From NCBI GenBank assembly GCA_024760905.1, contig CM045746.1, forward strand, positions 6,896,466 through 6,960,465: DNA of 64,000 nt, given 5' to 3'. The notes below the pieces were generated by a model that worked only from the letters and a program-made list of their open reading frames with translations, ran no database searches and had not been told where the DNA came from. The translations under genes and the position numbers were made by a program. Position 1 is the first letter of the stretch. Each line of letters starts with the position of its first letter. Source of the DNA: Plotosus lineatus (lineage: Eukaryota; Chordata; Actinopteri; Siluriformes; Plotosidae). Of this stretch, positions 22,523 to 34,179 are shown piece by piece.

Positions 22523-22779
22523 GGCCAGTGGTGGTCTGGTGGTAAAGGGTGCTGGATTGCTGATCGAGTCCCCCCCAGTGCAGCTAACTGGTGAGAGGCA
22601 TGTAAAAGAACCATTGCTGACTTTCGTAAGGAGTAGCTGCAAAGCCATCAGCATGTTTCTGTCCCTTGCTAAAGGGTTGTCAGGAAGGGCATCCGACGTA
22701 AAAACGTCTGCCAAATCAAACGTGCGAATCATTCGCAGTGATGACCCCTGATAAAGGGAATAGCTGAAAGGAAATCATC
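22523..22779 (+). mobile_element. SINE family C (RTE-tailed), plus strand
   Basis: tRNA-like head (gtggtctggtggtaaagggt, gctgatcgagtcccccc). The body is gtaaaagaaccattgctgac, followed by aggaagggcatccgacgtaa and a 3' end gacccctgataaagggaata plus gctgaaagg. The last two blocks resemble the 5' and 3' ends of the RTE LINE in this window. The B-box part has a small deletion compared with the 39.6-kb copy. Confidence 0.75.
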
Positions 22780-23204
22780 ATCCAAAAGTGGTAGAATAAG
22801 ATTAATAAAATAATAATCAAAGTAAAAATGCTATGACCTCTGACTAGAAGCAGTGCATAAAGCTCTTTTGGTGGGATCTCTCAGAGCTATAGCATCCCAG
22901 AGCATGTACGTTAACAACCACCATGATCAACCATTTATGACCGGGAGACAAAAGAGACACAAGTACAGTTTCCGTAGTCGCAATGTAAGTGATCTGTCTT
23001 ATTACATGCAGCATCCAACAACTACACCTGCGCATAGAGCTTTGAGGGTGGATGTCCCGAGACAATATCATAGTGTGTAGGTCATGTAACATACTTGCGA
23101 TAAAGAGATAGAGGGAAACTGAGACAAAAGCCAAAGCAAATTGATGTAAAACTTCAAGGTGGGAATTTTCAGTTGCTGCTAAAATTTGGACTTTAGCAGT
23201 TCCA
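22780..23204. other. Unannotated stretch
   Basis: Nothing recognised apart from the left TSD of the next RTE copy (cagttcca, 23197-23204). Confidence 0.5.
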
Positions 23205-23752
23205 GGTGAAGAGAAGAAAAGAATGTGCAGGCAGGTTGGAATGGTTGGAGAAAAGTATCTGCTGTGATGTGTGATAGGAAGCTATCAGCAAGAATGAAAG
23301 GAAAAGTGTACAAGACGGTGTTGAGGCCAGCGATGTTGTATGGTTTAGAAATGGTGGCACTGAGGAAAAGACAGGAGGCAGAGCTGGAGGTAGCAGAGAT
23401 GAAAATGTTGAGGTTCTCTTTGGGAGTAACGAGGATGGATAGGCTCAGAAATGAGCACATCAGAGGGACAGCACATGTTAGAGGTTTTGGAGACAAAGTG
23501 AGAGAGGCGAGATTGAGATGGTTTGGACATGTACAGAGGAGGGATAGTGAGTATATTGGTAGTAGGATGCTGAGGTTGGAACTACCAGGCAGAAGACCGA
23601 GAGGAAGACCAAAGAGGAGATTTATGGATGTGGTGAAGGAGGACATGAAGGTAGTTGGAGTAAGAGAAAATGATGCAGAGGATAGAGTGAGATGGAGGCG
23701 GATGATTTCCTTTTGCGACCCCTGAAGGGAACAGCCAAAAGGAAAAGAAGAA
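23205..23752 (+). mobile_element. RTE LINE, 5'-truncated, C-terminal half
   Basis: An open frame from 23225 to 23725 encodes the whole C-terminal region (AGWNGWRKVSAVMCDRK, YKTVLRPAMLYGLEMVAL, KMLRFSLGVTRMDRLRNEHI, RWFGHVQRRDSEYIG, GRRPRGRPKRRFMDVVKEDM) without a stop to the natural terminus. The 3' tail is gaagggaacagccaaaagg. The short direct repeat cagttcca flanks it (23197-23204, 23753-23760). RT and endonuclease are absent. Confidence 0.87.
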
Positions 23753-23760
23753 CAGTTCCA

Positions 23761-25548
23761 AGTGTCGTGTTTTTTTTTTGTTTGTTTGTTTGTTTTTTTT
23801 CCTCCTGCGCAGTTTGCTTACAAATAATTGAAACCTGATGAGTTACCTGATGAGTTGTGTGTGTTAGACAACGATGAAACATCATGGAAAATCAGGAAAT
23901 AAAGAAAACAAAACATGCAAAGGAAGTTGTTTCCAGAAATGGAACCGACATTTGCACATGCCCTGGGACTTTGTTTTCCACTGATGCATATTGTGTTTTC
24001 TTTGCTCTGCCACACCTGATTCAACTCATGAAACACTCACTAATTAGCTCACAAGCTGACTCAGGTGCAGAGCAAAAAAAAAAAAAAAAAAAAAAAGATC
24101 TGTGCAGCATTGTTGGCCTCCAGACTTTGAGATTAGCTCTGTTGGTTTCATCTTCCAGCACACCTGATGCAATTCATGAGGTGCTTGAGAAAACTCCAAA
24201 ACGGATTATAGTGTGCTGAAGGATTAATGCTTCTCTTGCTTGAACACACACGATTAAACTCATCAACTAAATTAGCCCGCGTCTCACCAAAAGGGAATCG
24301 GCTAGGCTATGTCACAGCAGGGAAATCTGAAATGGTTGGGTGTTTTTGTGAGATCATGGAATTAAGTGTGTGCTAGTGCCCGTGCAAGCCCATACCTTTT
24401 GCATTGCGAGTGTCTCGATCTAAAAATTAAAGTGCCACCTACCCAATTGTGGTGCATGCAACATTTCTTATTGATTGACAGCAGATGTGTTTAGTTTGGT
24501 TGTGTATATTTGGTGGAACAATGTCACAATATGTGTGACTCTTTCTGGCATAGTATGAGCTATTTTGGAAACACTGCCAACCACTGTGCATACGAAGTAG
24601 TGAGATAACAACACACCAGTCGGTATGACATGTGTTCAACTGTTTGTTTGTTTTCATTCGTAACCAAGGGTGATCTTTGGATTTGAAAACATCTGGGGCC
24701 AGAACAGATGTCTGAGGAAACATGTTTTCCAATTTGGGACCATGCTTGTCTAAATACAACGATCTTTCAAACCCTTTAAGCATTCTTCGTTTCAAGCACT
24801 GAAGAGCTCCAAGCGTGTTGTCATGTCAGGAAGGAACGCTAATAAGATTTCATCACGGACTAAAAGCAGAGCGATGGATGGATGTTTTCACTGATAGGCA
24901 TGTATTTATAATTCAATACAAATATACGTAATATAAATTTTCGTTTGGGTGTTGTTTCTGTTGTTTCTTTCCGAGTTTACGTTCCTGAATGTTGGCACAC
25001 ATCCAGTTCCCACTGAAGAGAGAGAGCAACCAGTCAGCATCGTGATATAGATGACGGTAGACCTACGAAGAGCAAACAACCAATCAGCATCATGATGTAC
25101 GTTGTCCTGTCAACAGACATTGCCTGGAGAGCTGTCCAGCTTGTACTCTGTCCTCGCCCAGAATTGGCTGATCTTGGGTGAGAATTGGGTGCCAGCCTCC
25201 CTGTGGTCTTAATTAGAATTAATCAGTTCAGGAAATGAATGAATGAATATAAATACAAACGTATCAAGTTCCTACCCAAAAGTAAAGCGTCAATCAGCAA
25301 TGCGATGCCTTCCAAAGTGCCGATGCATGTATGAACATAAGATATTCAAACAACCCAATCCGAATCAGGATGCATATAGATGCTCATACTGTTCATGCAG
25401 GCATATGAAATTCCAGCACAAGAGCAAATAGCCAATCACTATTGTTTTTATTTTTATTTTATTTGTATTTTGTTATACTGGATTAATTCTGTAAGGGAAA
25501 TTATTTCCTCTACATTTAGCCCATCCAAAGTGAGAGCGTGCACACACG

Positions 25549-25554
<6 letters not shown>
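23761..25554. other. Unannotated; poly-A and short repeats
   Basis: Contains a poly-A run (24075-24096) and, around 23980-24270, repeated cacacctgat(t/g)caa(c/t)tcatga words that probably belong to an old DNA transposon. No coding signature. The remainder up to 25.5 kb holds nothing recognisable. Confidence 0.45.

Positions 25555-25586
<32 letters not shown>
25555..25586. repeat. (CA)n microsatellite
   Basis: About 16 CA units, preceded by gtgcgcgca. Confidence 0.9.
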
Positions 25587-25587
<1 letters not shown>

Positions 25588-25604
25588 TAAGAGTGAGCAC
25601 AAAC

Positions 25605-25806
25605 TCAGAGCAGTGGGTTGCCATACACATTGGGTGTGCCCAGAGAGCAATTGGGGGATTAGGTCCCTTGCTCAAGGCCACTTCAGCCATGAAGGTTGAG
25701 GAAGGAAAGGTGCAGCTCACCCCCCACCACACACATTCCTCATGCTGGTTCGGGAATTGAACCAGCAACCCTTCGGTCCCAAAACCACTTCTCTAACCAT
25801 TTGGCT
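25605..25806 (-). mobile_element. SINE family E, minus strand
   Basis: On the minus strand it has a tRNA-like head (atggttagagaagtggtttt; B-box ggttcaattcccg). The body ends with gccttgagcaagggacct, a common teleost SINE segment. Single copy in the window. Confidence 0.6.
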
Positions 25807-25896
25807 TCTCAATGTTCATACAAATTTATTAAGTTCCCACCCAAAAGCACATTCAGTACAAAATAGCCATGAAAAAAAATCAAGTTGATTTATTTC

Positions 25897-26218
25897 TTGT
25901 CTGGTGCTCTGCTGGTGGTGCACAGTCGTGGTTAGAGTGATGGGCTCATGATCGGGAGGTTGTGTGTTCAAAACCCAGTTAGACCCCCACTGTGCTAAGA
26001 CCCCTAGGCAAGGTCTCAACCACAAGTGTGCCCCTGTTCACTCAGCAGTATAAATGGGTACCAGTAAAATATACTGGGAAGGTAACTTGCGTTGGACTAG
26101 CGTGCCATCCAGGAGGAGTTGAACTACTGGTCGATTCACACTATGAAAACCGGGGATAAGCACCGGCCTGGTGAGCCGCTAGGCTCGGGTGTAAAAGCCC
26201 AACAGACTTTATCTTTAC
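25897..26218 (+). mobile_element. SINE family B, plus strand, fullest copy
   Basis: tRNA-like head (gtcgtggttagagtgatggg, gtgtgttcaaaaccca). The body includes gaccccactgtgctaagac, ggtaccagtaaaatatactg, catccaggaggagttgaac and ccggggataagcaccggcct. It ends agcccaacagactttatct. It is the reference for the copies at 16.7 and 41.5 kb. Confidence 0.75.
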
Positions 26219-27639
26219 CTGGCACTCTGTAAGAGGCCCTTACTGATCCACCGAAACCCTGAGAGGTCCCTTATTTGTGAAGAGTACATGATAATTTGCT
26301 ACATGTTAAACACCATTCCTGTAGAATATTTAACAATGTAGACCAGTGCAATGTTTTTTCCCCCCACAGGCGAGACATGAAAGTGAAAACAATACAAACC
26401 TATGACAACTTCATAAAAATTCCCGACAAACTTGTTCATAAACAACTAAGTCAAGTCTCGGTGTGACTTTTTAGCGATCACGCTAACCGAACCTAGCAGG
26501 TGGGTTCTGCTTTATTAAAGAAACATTAACAAGCTTGAGCTGTTTGTCATTTTCTCTTTAACGCAGTCAGCACACGAGCATGTTTGATTGGAAGCGTTAT
26601 GGTACACATATGGCGCGTCACATTACTTCTCTCATGAATCATTACTTCCAATCACTTCATTGTCTCAATGTTCTTCACACATCCATTAGGAGGTTTCTTT
26701 TATTTTCAGTCATTTTGTTGTGTCTTGTTTCTTTATTTATTTTCAGTGTGTGTCCATCCTGTCCTCCATTCCTTGAGTTTCTGTCTGCACTCTGCTTATT
26801 TTCTTTTTTTTTCTTGATCTTTTGCCTGTACAGCCTCCTGTATTGTTACCTTTTGTGTCTTGTGTGAGACATTTATTTTCTTTCCTGACTTAATGGTCGT
26901 AATGAATTTCTAATCATCTGCCCCTGGTTTTCTTTCAGAATGAAATAATTGTTGTTTGTCTCTTTTTATTGATTGGAGAGACCCACTCGATGGCGGATGT
27001 CACAGTCTTTGTAAAAAGTGCCAAAGTCTATTGAGGCCTGTCGTTTGCCATTATTTTACTGGTATTATCAGTCATGCTTGAAGAAATGATTGTATGATGG
27101 GGAACAAGACATGGCAATCAGAACCTTGCGTGTTAATATAATGACAAAGTAAAATGTTTTTTTGTTTCGTTTTGTTTTTTTTCTAAACAATTCCAATCAA
27201 ATACCAGCTCTGAATGCATTAAAGGATTCAGATTAGAATTAAATTCAGAGCCCCAATAAGATATTTTGTGAACATATAATCTCCAGCATTTGCTTGTTTG
27301 ACGATGAAAAAAGTAATTTGACCACATCCATTGATAGGTCTTACCCAAACTTGGTAGGGACACCACTCTATTTGTGTCCAAAAGACGACTTGAGTGATTT
27401 TCGAATGTCAGGATCATAAGTCAAGGCCAAAAGGTTTTGGCAAAAGAGTGCTGATAATTTGAAACAAGTGCTGAGAGACTATGAGAGTTACTATGGAGTA
27501 CTAATCAAAACATTAGTATCTTGGCCAGTAATACACAAACAATAAAAAATGCTAGGTCCATAATAAAAAAGTGGAAGCTGAAGATGGAATCAGATGTGTT
27601 TTCAGACAGCTCCTACTCAAATTCAGTATTTAAACCTTA
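26219..27639. other. Unannotated stretch
   Basis: No gene, RNA or element signature seen. It is AT-rich with T-rich runs (26690-26900), and the 95-codon frame there is hydrophobic low-complexity translation of a T/C-rich tract. Confidence 0.5.
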
Positions 27640-28065
27640 AATTGTATTTATATCAAATTATGAGTGCACAAGTTGTACTATGATTACAAAACTAAGCAGG
27701 AAATGAAATACGTGACCTCCGTGAATATAATTCTGGCTTCAAATTTGAGGAAATATAAGTACTCTGGACCAATTATAGCCGAATCTCTCTCCGCTCTGAA
27801 CCAGAAGACCAAAGCTAACTATCACATTCAGTCCAACCCGAACTCGTGACATCAATGAACCGGACAGTATGGATGCAACATCTCATGTTCTGCAGACTGT
27901 CAGAGGCGATATATATCCATGGTGATCAAAGAGGAGCTGAAAATTTTATTAAGACTGAACTGCAGGCTATGAGAAATGAACTTGCTAATAATATTGCTAC
28001 AGTGCGCACGGATATCGAACAGGTTCAAACCAAGGTAACTGAGGAGGAAACTGGTATACCGATGT
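27640..28065 (+). mobile_element. L1 LINE relic, ORF1 coiled-coil part
   Basis: Two frames together give LQTVRGDIYSMVIKEELK and TELQAMRNELANNIATVRTD, the start of the ORF1 coiled coil of fish L1 elements. Stops and a frame change are present. It continues, after the hAT insertion, at 30632. Confidence 0.6.
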
Positions 28066-28427
28066 CAAGAGTGGCCAACCCGCAGCTCCCGAGCCACACG
28101 CGGCTCTTATGTTCATATCGAAGTTTGCAATTTTTTTAATGTGCGTGTTTGCTTCGCTTGAGTTCAGTATGGTATATTTTGTTAAATACACTTGTGTGTG
28201 AGATGAAAATAATACAGGTTCTTCTCAGAAAATTAGCATATTGTGAAAAAGTTCATTATTTTCTTAATGTACTGATAAACATTAGACTTTCATATATTTT
28301 AGATTCATTACACACAACTGAAGTAGGTCAAGCCTTTTATTGTTTTAATATCAATAATTTTGGCAAAAAAGTAAAGAAATACCAAAAATCCCTATCTCAA
28401 AAAATTAGCATATTTCATCCGACCAAT

Positions 28428-29046
28428 CTTCTATCGTATGCTGTTGTTTCTCAGCCATTCAACCGCGACATCCGTGGCCTCATGTAGTTCATAGAGGCCT
28501 CCTGTCAGTTGTGTTTCAGGGCACTCTTGTAGTATGTGCTGCATAGTTTGGATAGCTCCACAATCACAATTTGGTGAATCAATGTATCCCCATTTTTCCA
28601 ACATGTATCGGCACGGGCCAGTACCGCAGCGAAAACGATTCAATTTACACCACAGGTCTCGACGAATATCCATACCATTTAGTGCAGTTGTTGGATCATT
28701 CACGATGTCCCTGTTTGGTGCTGTTCCCTTATTCCATCTGGATTGCCAGTTTTCTACCATGGAGTAGTTTGTTGTGGGCAGGTTAGACCAGATGGGTTTT
28801 CTTGAAGTCAGTCGGTATCGTGGGTGGTGCTCAATATCATTCAGCAGGGGAAGGCCTGGGATCTGGAGTGTAGAGTCCAGTAACTTTGCAGTGACAGCTT
28901 CCCTGCGGATATCTGGCGGGGCAAGATTACACATAACTGGCAGCCAGTCTGTATGTGTTGATTTTAGTGTACCTGATATGGTCCGCATAGCACAGTTCAA
29001 TCTGGTGTCAACTAGTTTGCAGTGAACTGAGTTCCTCCAGACAGCA
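28428..29046 (-). mobile_element. LINE ORF2 C-terminal fragment with 11-bp TSD
   Basis: An uninterrupted frame (29046-28431 on the minus strand) encodes AVWRNSVHCKLVDTRLNCAM, DWLPVMCNLAPPDIRREAV, PRYRLTSRKPIW, LNRFRCGTGPCRYMLEKWGY and CDCGAIQTMQHILQECP. This is the C-terminal zinc-knuckle domain typical of jockey/LOA-group non-LTR ORF2 proteins. The element ends 3 bases after the TAG stop, with no poly-A. The direct repeat atccgaccaat at 28417-28427 and 29047-29057 is the TSD, made from Tc1 sequence. No stop or frameshift in about 205 codons suggests a young insertion. The clade is inferred from the C-terminus only. Confidence 0.8.
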
Positions 29047-29074
29047 ATCCGACCAATAAAAAAGTGCCTTTAGC

Positions 29075-29522
29075 TCATCCACAGTGTTGGGTCTGGTGTC
29101 TCAACTTTTTCTTCACAATATCCCATAGGATCCCATCTGTGGGGTTCAGGTCAGGAGAGTTGGCAGGCCAATTGAGCACAGTAATACCATGGTCAGTAAA
29201 CCATTTAGCAGTGGTTTTGGCACTGTGAGCAGGTGCCAGGTCGTGCTGAAACATGAAATCTTTATCTCCATAAAGCTTTTCAGCAGATGGAAGCATGAAG
29301 TGCTCCAAAATCTCCTGATAGCTAGCTGCATTGACCCTGCCCTTGATAAAACACAGTGGACCAACACCAGCAGCTGACATGGCACCCCAGACCATCAATG
29401 ACTGTGGGTACTTGACACTGGACTTCAGGCATTTCCTTCTCCCCAGTCTTCCTCCAGACTCTGGCACCCGGATTTCCAAATGGCATGCAAAATTTGCTTT
29501 CATCCAAAAAAAGGACCACTGA
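29075..29522 (-). pseudogene. Tc1 transposase fragment, inactive
   Basis: DDE-transposase catalytic part: LFLDESKF (first Asp kept, Ser to Leu before it), GARVWRKTGEKEMP, VMVWGAMSAAGVGPLCFIKG and FQHDLAPAHSAKTTAKWF (second Asp). The third catalytic position is altered, with SPDLNPTDGILWD in place of the family's NP(I/R)ENLWD, so the Glu is lost. One frameshift near 29430. The DNA-binding N-terminal half is missing. Confidence 0.88.
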
Positions 29523-29876
29523 GGAACAGTCCAGTGCTGCTTCTCTGTAGCCCAGGTCAGGTGCTTCTGCCGCTGTAGTGCTTCTACTCTAGACTCAGTC
29601 CGCTGCTTCCACTAATTGCTAATTTTTTGAAATGGGAATTTTGGGTTTTCATGAGCTGTATGCCAAAATCATCAGTATTAAAACAATAAAAGACCTGAAA
29701 TATTTCAGTTGGTGTGCAATGAATCTGAACTATATGGAAGTATAATTTTTATCAGTATATTACAGAAAATAATGAACTTTATCACAATATGCTAATTTTT
29801 TGAGAAGGACCTGTACAAAGCTTCCAAGTATGGTTGAGATCATTTAAGTAAACAATTTATGTCAAGTTGGCTCTTA

Positions 29877-30420
29877 ATGGCAGAGGAAAGAATTCACAGT
29901 AAAAAATAAAATATGAAGATGAACACAGGACATTTTAACAAAGTGGGAGAGTTTATATTTTTTTGTTTAAAATAATAGCAAGTCATTCTGCCTTATACGT
30001 CACGCGTCATTAGCGCATTCCAAAGCTTGAAATCATCTGCGCTACTTCAGCTCACGCCACGCTATCTTCGACCAGGAATTTCCTAAAGGGACTGAACTTC
30101 ACAAGCACAAGTTGTTCACTTTGAAAAGTCAGAAAGAAAAGCAGATAGAGTTTTTCCAAAAATTTACGAAGCGCTGAGAGACCATAATGCTTGCATCATA
30201 TCAACTGGCTTGGAGCATTGCACGGGCCAAAAAAACAAAAAAAACAAAATGAAGGAGAGTTTGTTAAAAAAATGCCTCGCTGATGTTGAAATCTTGTCTC
30301 CTAAAAACGGCAAACTAAAACATGTGGTATCGGACATCCAACTGTGACGCTATGCTGTTGAACACAGAATATCGGACAATTAACACGGCAATTGAACCAC
30401 AGTTGCACTATTACCCTCAA
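29877..30420 (+). pseudogene. hAT transposase N-terminal relic
   Basis: From ATG at 29877: MAEER..., then across several stops and shifts TRNFLKG/EFPKGTELHKHKLFTLKS, EFFQKFTKR, ASYQLAWSIARAKK and KKCLADVEILSPKNGKLKH. The order resembles the N-terminal half of hAT transposases of the group that gave rise to vertebrate ZBED/GTF2IRD2-like domesticated proteins. The DDE and dimerisation regions are absent, so it is only a relic. Confidence 0.65.
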
Positions 30421-30470
30421 AGATGTGAGAATGTTGGTGTGTGAATTAAAAATAAATCTGGCTGAGCAGA

Positions 30471-30471
30471 G

Positions 30472-30502
<31 letters not shown>

Positions 30503-30519
30503 TGAGAGAGAGAGAGAGA
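30471..30519. repeat. (TG)n(AG)n microsatellite
   Basis: About 16 TG units with one A, then about 8 AG units, inside the hAT element. Confidence 0.9.
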
Positions 30520-30631
30520 AAAGGATGGGTGATGTTCATGTGTGCCCATGTGTATGATGTGTTTCTTAGTGCCAACACTGTATAAAATGTGCCTCTTGGT
30601 CTCTGATTGGTTGGCCACTCCTGATCCATGT

Positions 30632-31468
30632 GGTCAGACAAAGTAATAACTCATCAAAACCCAGTAATGCATCTGCAAAAAGAATTGCCTGTACTAAAAA
30701 TGCAAAGACATGCAGGGGAGATAATAATATTCAAATTTTGGGAATCCCGGAGGAACCCAACTTGAGTTCTACATCATCTGTTTCTAAACCTCTGAAAGTA
30801 GTGCAGCAGATGGATGAAGATGTTTTTGACCGTTTGTATCAAAGCCTTCAACCAAAGAGATCAGACGGTAAGCTGAGAGCCGTCGTAGCCAAGCTCCACT
30901 ACCAGAAAGACTGTGTTGAGATTCTGCATCAGAGAATCAGAGTCGTGGCCCGCTTTATTTCAACGGGAAACCAATTGCCATTGTTCTTGATTACAGCTGT
31001 GGTCCAAGCAAGGGCTGCATTTCCATAGGTATGAAAGATTCTCAGTGGTCAGCTGGGAGTCTGTTTTGGCATTCTCTTCCCTGTGCCTTATCATACATAA
31101 CGGAGAGGAAAGGGAATTCTTGAACCCTTGCCAAAGTTACTGAGGCGCCGCCCACTGTCTCCCCACTTATTTGCTTTGGTGAAGAACCCCTGGCCATCTC
31201 TCTGAGGCAGAATGTAAACATTAAAAAGGTATCCAACAAGGGAATGCGGATCATAAAGTCACACTGATGTGCAGGCTGATGGCATGGTGTTATTCACACG
31301 CTATATCACACGCTGATAACATGTTGCTTTTTGTATCAGACCCTAAACACAACCTCCTGTTTATATTGGACTTGATTACAGAACTTGATAGGATCTTAGA
31401 TTATAAAGTTAACTTTAAAAAAATGTGAGCTCCTGCCAATCTGTGTCACAGCAAAAGATGCTCATTTC
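30632..31468 (+). mobile_element. L1 LINE relic, ORF1 and part of ORF2 RT
   Basis: The frame 30630-31028 carries NIQILGIPEEPNLSSTSSVS, DRLYQSLQPKRSDGKLRAVV and KLHYQKDCVEILHQ, the RNA-binding part of fish L1 ORF1. After a large internal deletion, 31125-31440 gives RT remnants (CPLSPHLFALVKNPWP, ADNMLLFVSDP-like, DYKVNFKK). The polymerase ADD is changed to ADN. It pairs with 27640-28065 on the other side of the hAT insertion. Confidence 0.75.
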
Positions 31469-31469
31469 C

Positions 31470-33328
31470 TTGAGTCTTCTTCTTGTCCTTTCGGCTTTTC
31501 CCTTCAGGGGTCGCCACAGCGAATCATCTGCCTCCATCTCACCCTATCCTCTGCATCTTTTTTTCTTACAACAACTGCCTTCATGTCCTCCTTCACCACA
31601 TCCATGAATCGTCTCTTTGGTCTTCCTACTTCTGCCTGATAGTTCCAACCTCAGCATCCTACTACCAATATACTCACTATCCCTCCTCTGTACATGTCCA
31701 AACCATCTCAATCTAGCCTCTCTGACTTTGTCTCCAAAACCTCTAACATGTGCTGTCCCTCTGATGTGCTCATTCCTGATCCTATCCATCCTCGTTACTC
31801 CCAAAGAGAACCTCAACATTTTCATCACTGCTACCTCCAGCTCTGCCGCTTGTCTTTTCCCCAGGGCCACTGTCTCTAAACCATACAACATCGCTGGCCT
31901 CAACACCGTCTTGTACACTTTTCCTTTCATTTTTGCCAAGACCTTCCTATCACACATCACACTTTTCTCCAACCGTTCCAACCAGCCTGAACATGCTTCT
32001 TCACCTCTTTTCCACACTCTCCATTGCTCTGGATTGTTGAGCCTAAGTACTTAAAATCCTCCACCTTCCTTTTCTCTGCTCCTTGTAACCTCACTGTTCC
32101 TGTTGGGTCCTTGGCATTCATACACATGTATTCTGTCTTACTGAGGCTAACCTTCATTCCCCTCCTTTCCAGGTCATACCTCCAGCTCTCTAGGTTTTCC
32201 TGCACTTATTCTCTGCTCTCACTGCAGATCACAATGTCTTCTGCAAACATCATAGTCCATGGAGATTCTTGCCTAACCTCGTCTGTCAGCCTGTCCATCA
32301 CCATAGCAAACAAGAAGGGGCTCAGAGCTGACCCTTGATGCAGTCCCACCTCCACCTTGAACTCTTCTGTCACACCGACAGCACACCTCACCACTGTCTT
32401 ACATCTCTCATACATGTCCTGCACCACTCTAACATACTTCTCTGCCACTCCAGACATTCTCATGCAATACCACAGTTCCTCTCTCGGCACCCTGTCATAT
32501 GCTTTCTCCAGATCCACAAAGGCACAATGCAGCTCCGTCTGACCTTCTCTGTACTTCTCTATTAACATCCTCAAAGCAAACACTGCATCTGTGGTGCTCT
32601 TTCTTGGCATGAAACCAAACTGTTGTTCACAAATGCTGACCTCTTGTCAGGAAATCTACTGCTACCTCTCCTAGACACTTCCATATCTCCACCGGTATGT
32701 CATCAGGGCCAACTGCCTTTCCATTCTTCATCCTCTTCAATGCCCTCCTCATTTCACCCTTACTAATCCTTTGCTACTTCCTGGTCCTCAACAGTCACCT
32801 CTTCTACTCTTTTTTCTCTCATTTTCCTCATTCATCAGCTCTTCAAGGTACTCTTTCCATCTTCCCAGCACACTTCTGTCATCAGTCAATACATTTCCCT
32901 CTCTGTCCTTAATCACTCGAACTTGCTGCACATCCTTCCCATCTCTATTTCTCTGCTGTGCCAACCTGTATAAATCATTTTCTCCCTCTTTACTTTCCAA
33001 CCGAGCATACAAGTCATCATAGGCCCTATGTTTGGCCTTTGACACTGCTACCTTCACCTTACGCTGTGTCTCCCTGTACTCCTGTTTACTCTCTTCGGTC
33101 CTCTCTATGTCCCACTTCTTCTTAGCTAACCTCTTCCTTTGTACACACTCCTGCACTTCCTCATTCCACCACCAAGTCTCCTTATCTCCTCTCCTTCCAG
33201 ATGACACACCAAGTATTCTCCTACCTGTCTCCCTGATCACATTAGCTGTGGTTGTCCAGTCATCTGGAAGCACTTCCTGACCACCCAAAGCCTGTTTCAA
33301 CTCCTCCTTGAAGACAACCTGACACTCT
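31470..33328 (-). mobile_element. RTE LINE, linker to 3' end, minus strand
   Basis: On the minus strand: FKEELKQALGGQEVLPDDW, ETWWWNEEVQECVQRKRLAK, LYRLAQQRNRDGKDVQQV, FGFMPRKSTTDAVFALRMLI, CAFVDLEKAYDRVPREELWY, VGLHQGSALSPFLFAMVMDR, then the C-terminal domain and the 3' tail at 31470-31500. The RT active site reads FAED rather than FADD (near 32240), a change that would kill the polymerase. A deletion of roughly 200 bases at about 32645 removes the fingers segment, and frameshifts occur at 32206 and 31990. It abuts L1 on the left and a CR1-like element on the right. Confidence 0.87.
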
Positions 33329-34135
33329 TTATTGCTCTTTATGCTCTTTATTATAGTGGACCACAGTTCCACTTTCAAAACCATAATTCCACCAAGGCTT
33401 GTCATGAAGCTCCAGGATCTGTGCATCCGTGTCTCCTTATTCAACTGGATCATGGACTTCCTGATGGGCAGACCACAGGTGGTGCAGCTTGGCATTGTGA
33501 TGTTCTCCACACTAATACTTGGCACTGGTGCCCACAGGGATGTGTGTTCAGCCCCCTGCTGTATACCCTGCTCATCCATGGATGTCCAGCCACACACAGC
33601 TCCACAACAATCATTAAAGTTGCAGACACCACCACCATCAGCTGCATTGGAGATAGAAATGAGTGTTTATAGAGCAGAGGTAAGAGCACTGACATCATGG
33701 CACCGGGATAACAATCTGCTGCTCAATGTCGACAATACCAAGGAACTCATCGTAGGCTACAGGAGACTGCAAGGTGAAGGCCACACTCATATCCACAGTG
33801 AGCAGACAGAGGTGGAAAGTCAGTTCCTTCAGGTTTCTGGCAGCAATATCAGTAAAGATCTGAGCTGATCACATATGTAGGTGTAATTACAAAGGTATAC
33901 AACGACTTCTGTTTTGATAGTTGAGGAAATTTGGCATGGATTGCAGAATAATCACCAACTTCAATCAATGCACCATCAACAGTCTTCGTATCTTCGTATT
34001 CTGTCTGGCTGCATCTGGTGAAGCTGTTATGTTCTGCACCACAAAGCTCTACAGAGGGAGATCAGGAGATCAGACGAGCATGAACACATCACCTGGTCTG
34101 AACTGCCAACCATCCAGGACCTTAACATACAGTGC

Positions 34136-34138
<3 letters not shown>

Positions 34139-34177
<39 letters not shown>
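34139..34177. repeat. Poly-A tract
   Basis: 39 consecutive A inside the LINE 3' region. It could be the tail of a small retrocopy whose body I cannot identify. Confidence 0.9.

Positions 34178-34179
<2 letters not shown>

Larger units (their letters stand above)
28215..29813 (-). mobile_element. Tc1 transposon, copy 1, carrying a LINE fragment
   Basis: Inverted termini caggttcttctcagaaaatt and aattttttgagaaggacctg, flanked by TA (28213-28214, 29814-29815). The left inverted repeat extends about 200 bases and has a second inner copy of the aaaaaattagcatatt motif (28398), as in the copies at 37.3 and 47.2 kb. The transposase N-terminal half is deleted. A LINE fragment sits at 28428-29046. Confidence 0.9.
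28066..30623 (+). mobile_element. hAT transposon carrying a Tc1 insertion
   Basis: Termini caagagtggccaacc and ggttggccactcctg are inverted repeats of the type found on vertebrate hAT elements. The flanks accgatgt (28058-28065) and atccatgt (30624-30631) match at 6 of 8 positions, consistent with an aged 8-bp TSD. Without the Tc1 the element is about 950 bp and retains a piece of transposase. It sits inside an L1 relic. Confidence 0.75.
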
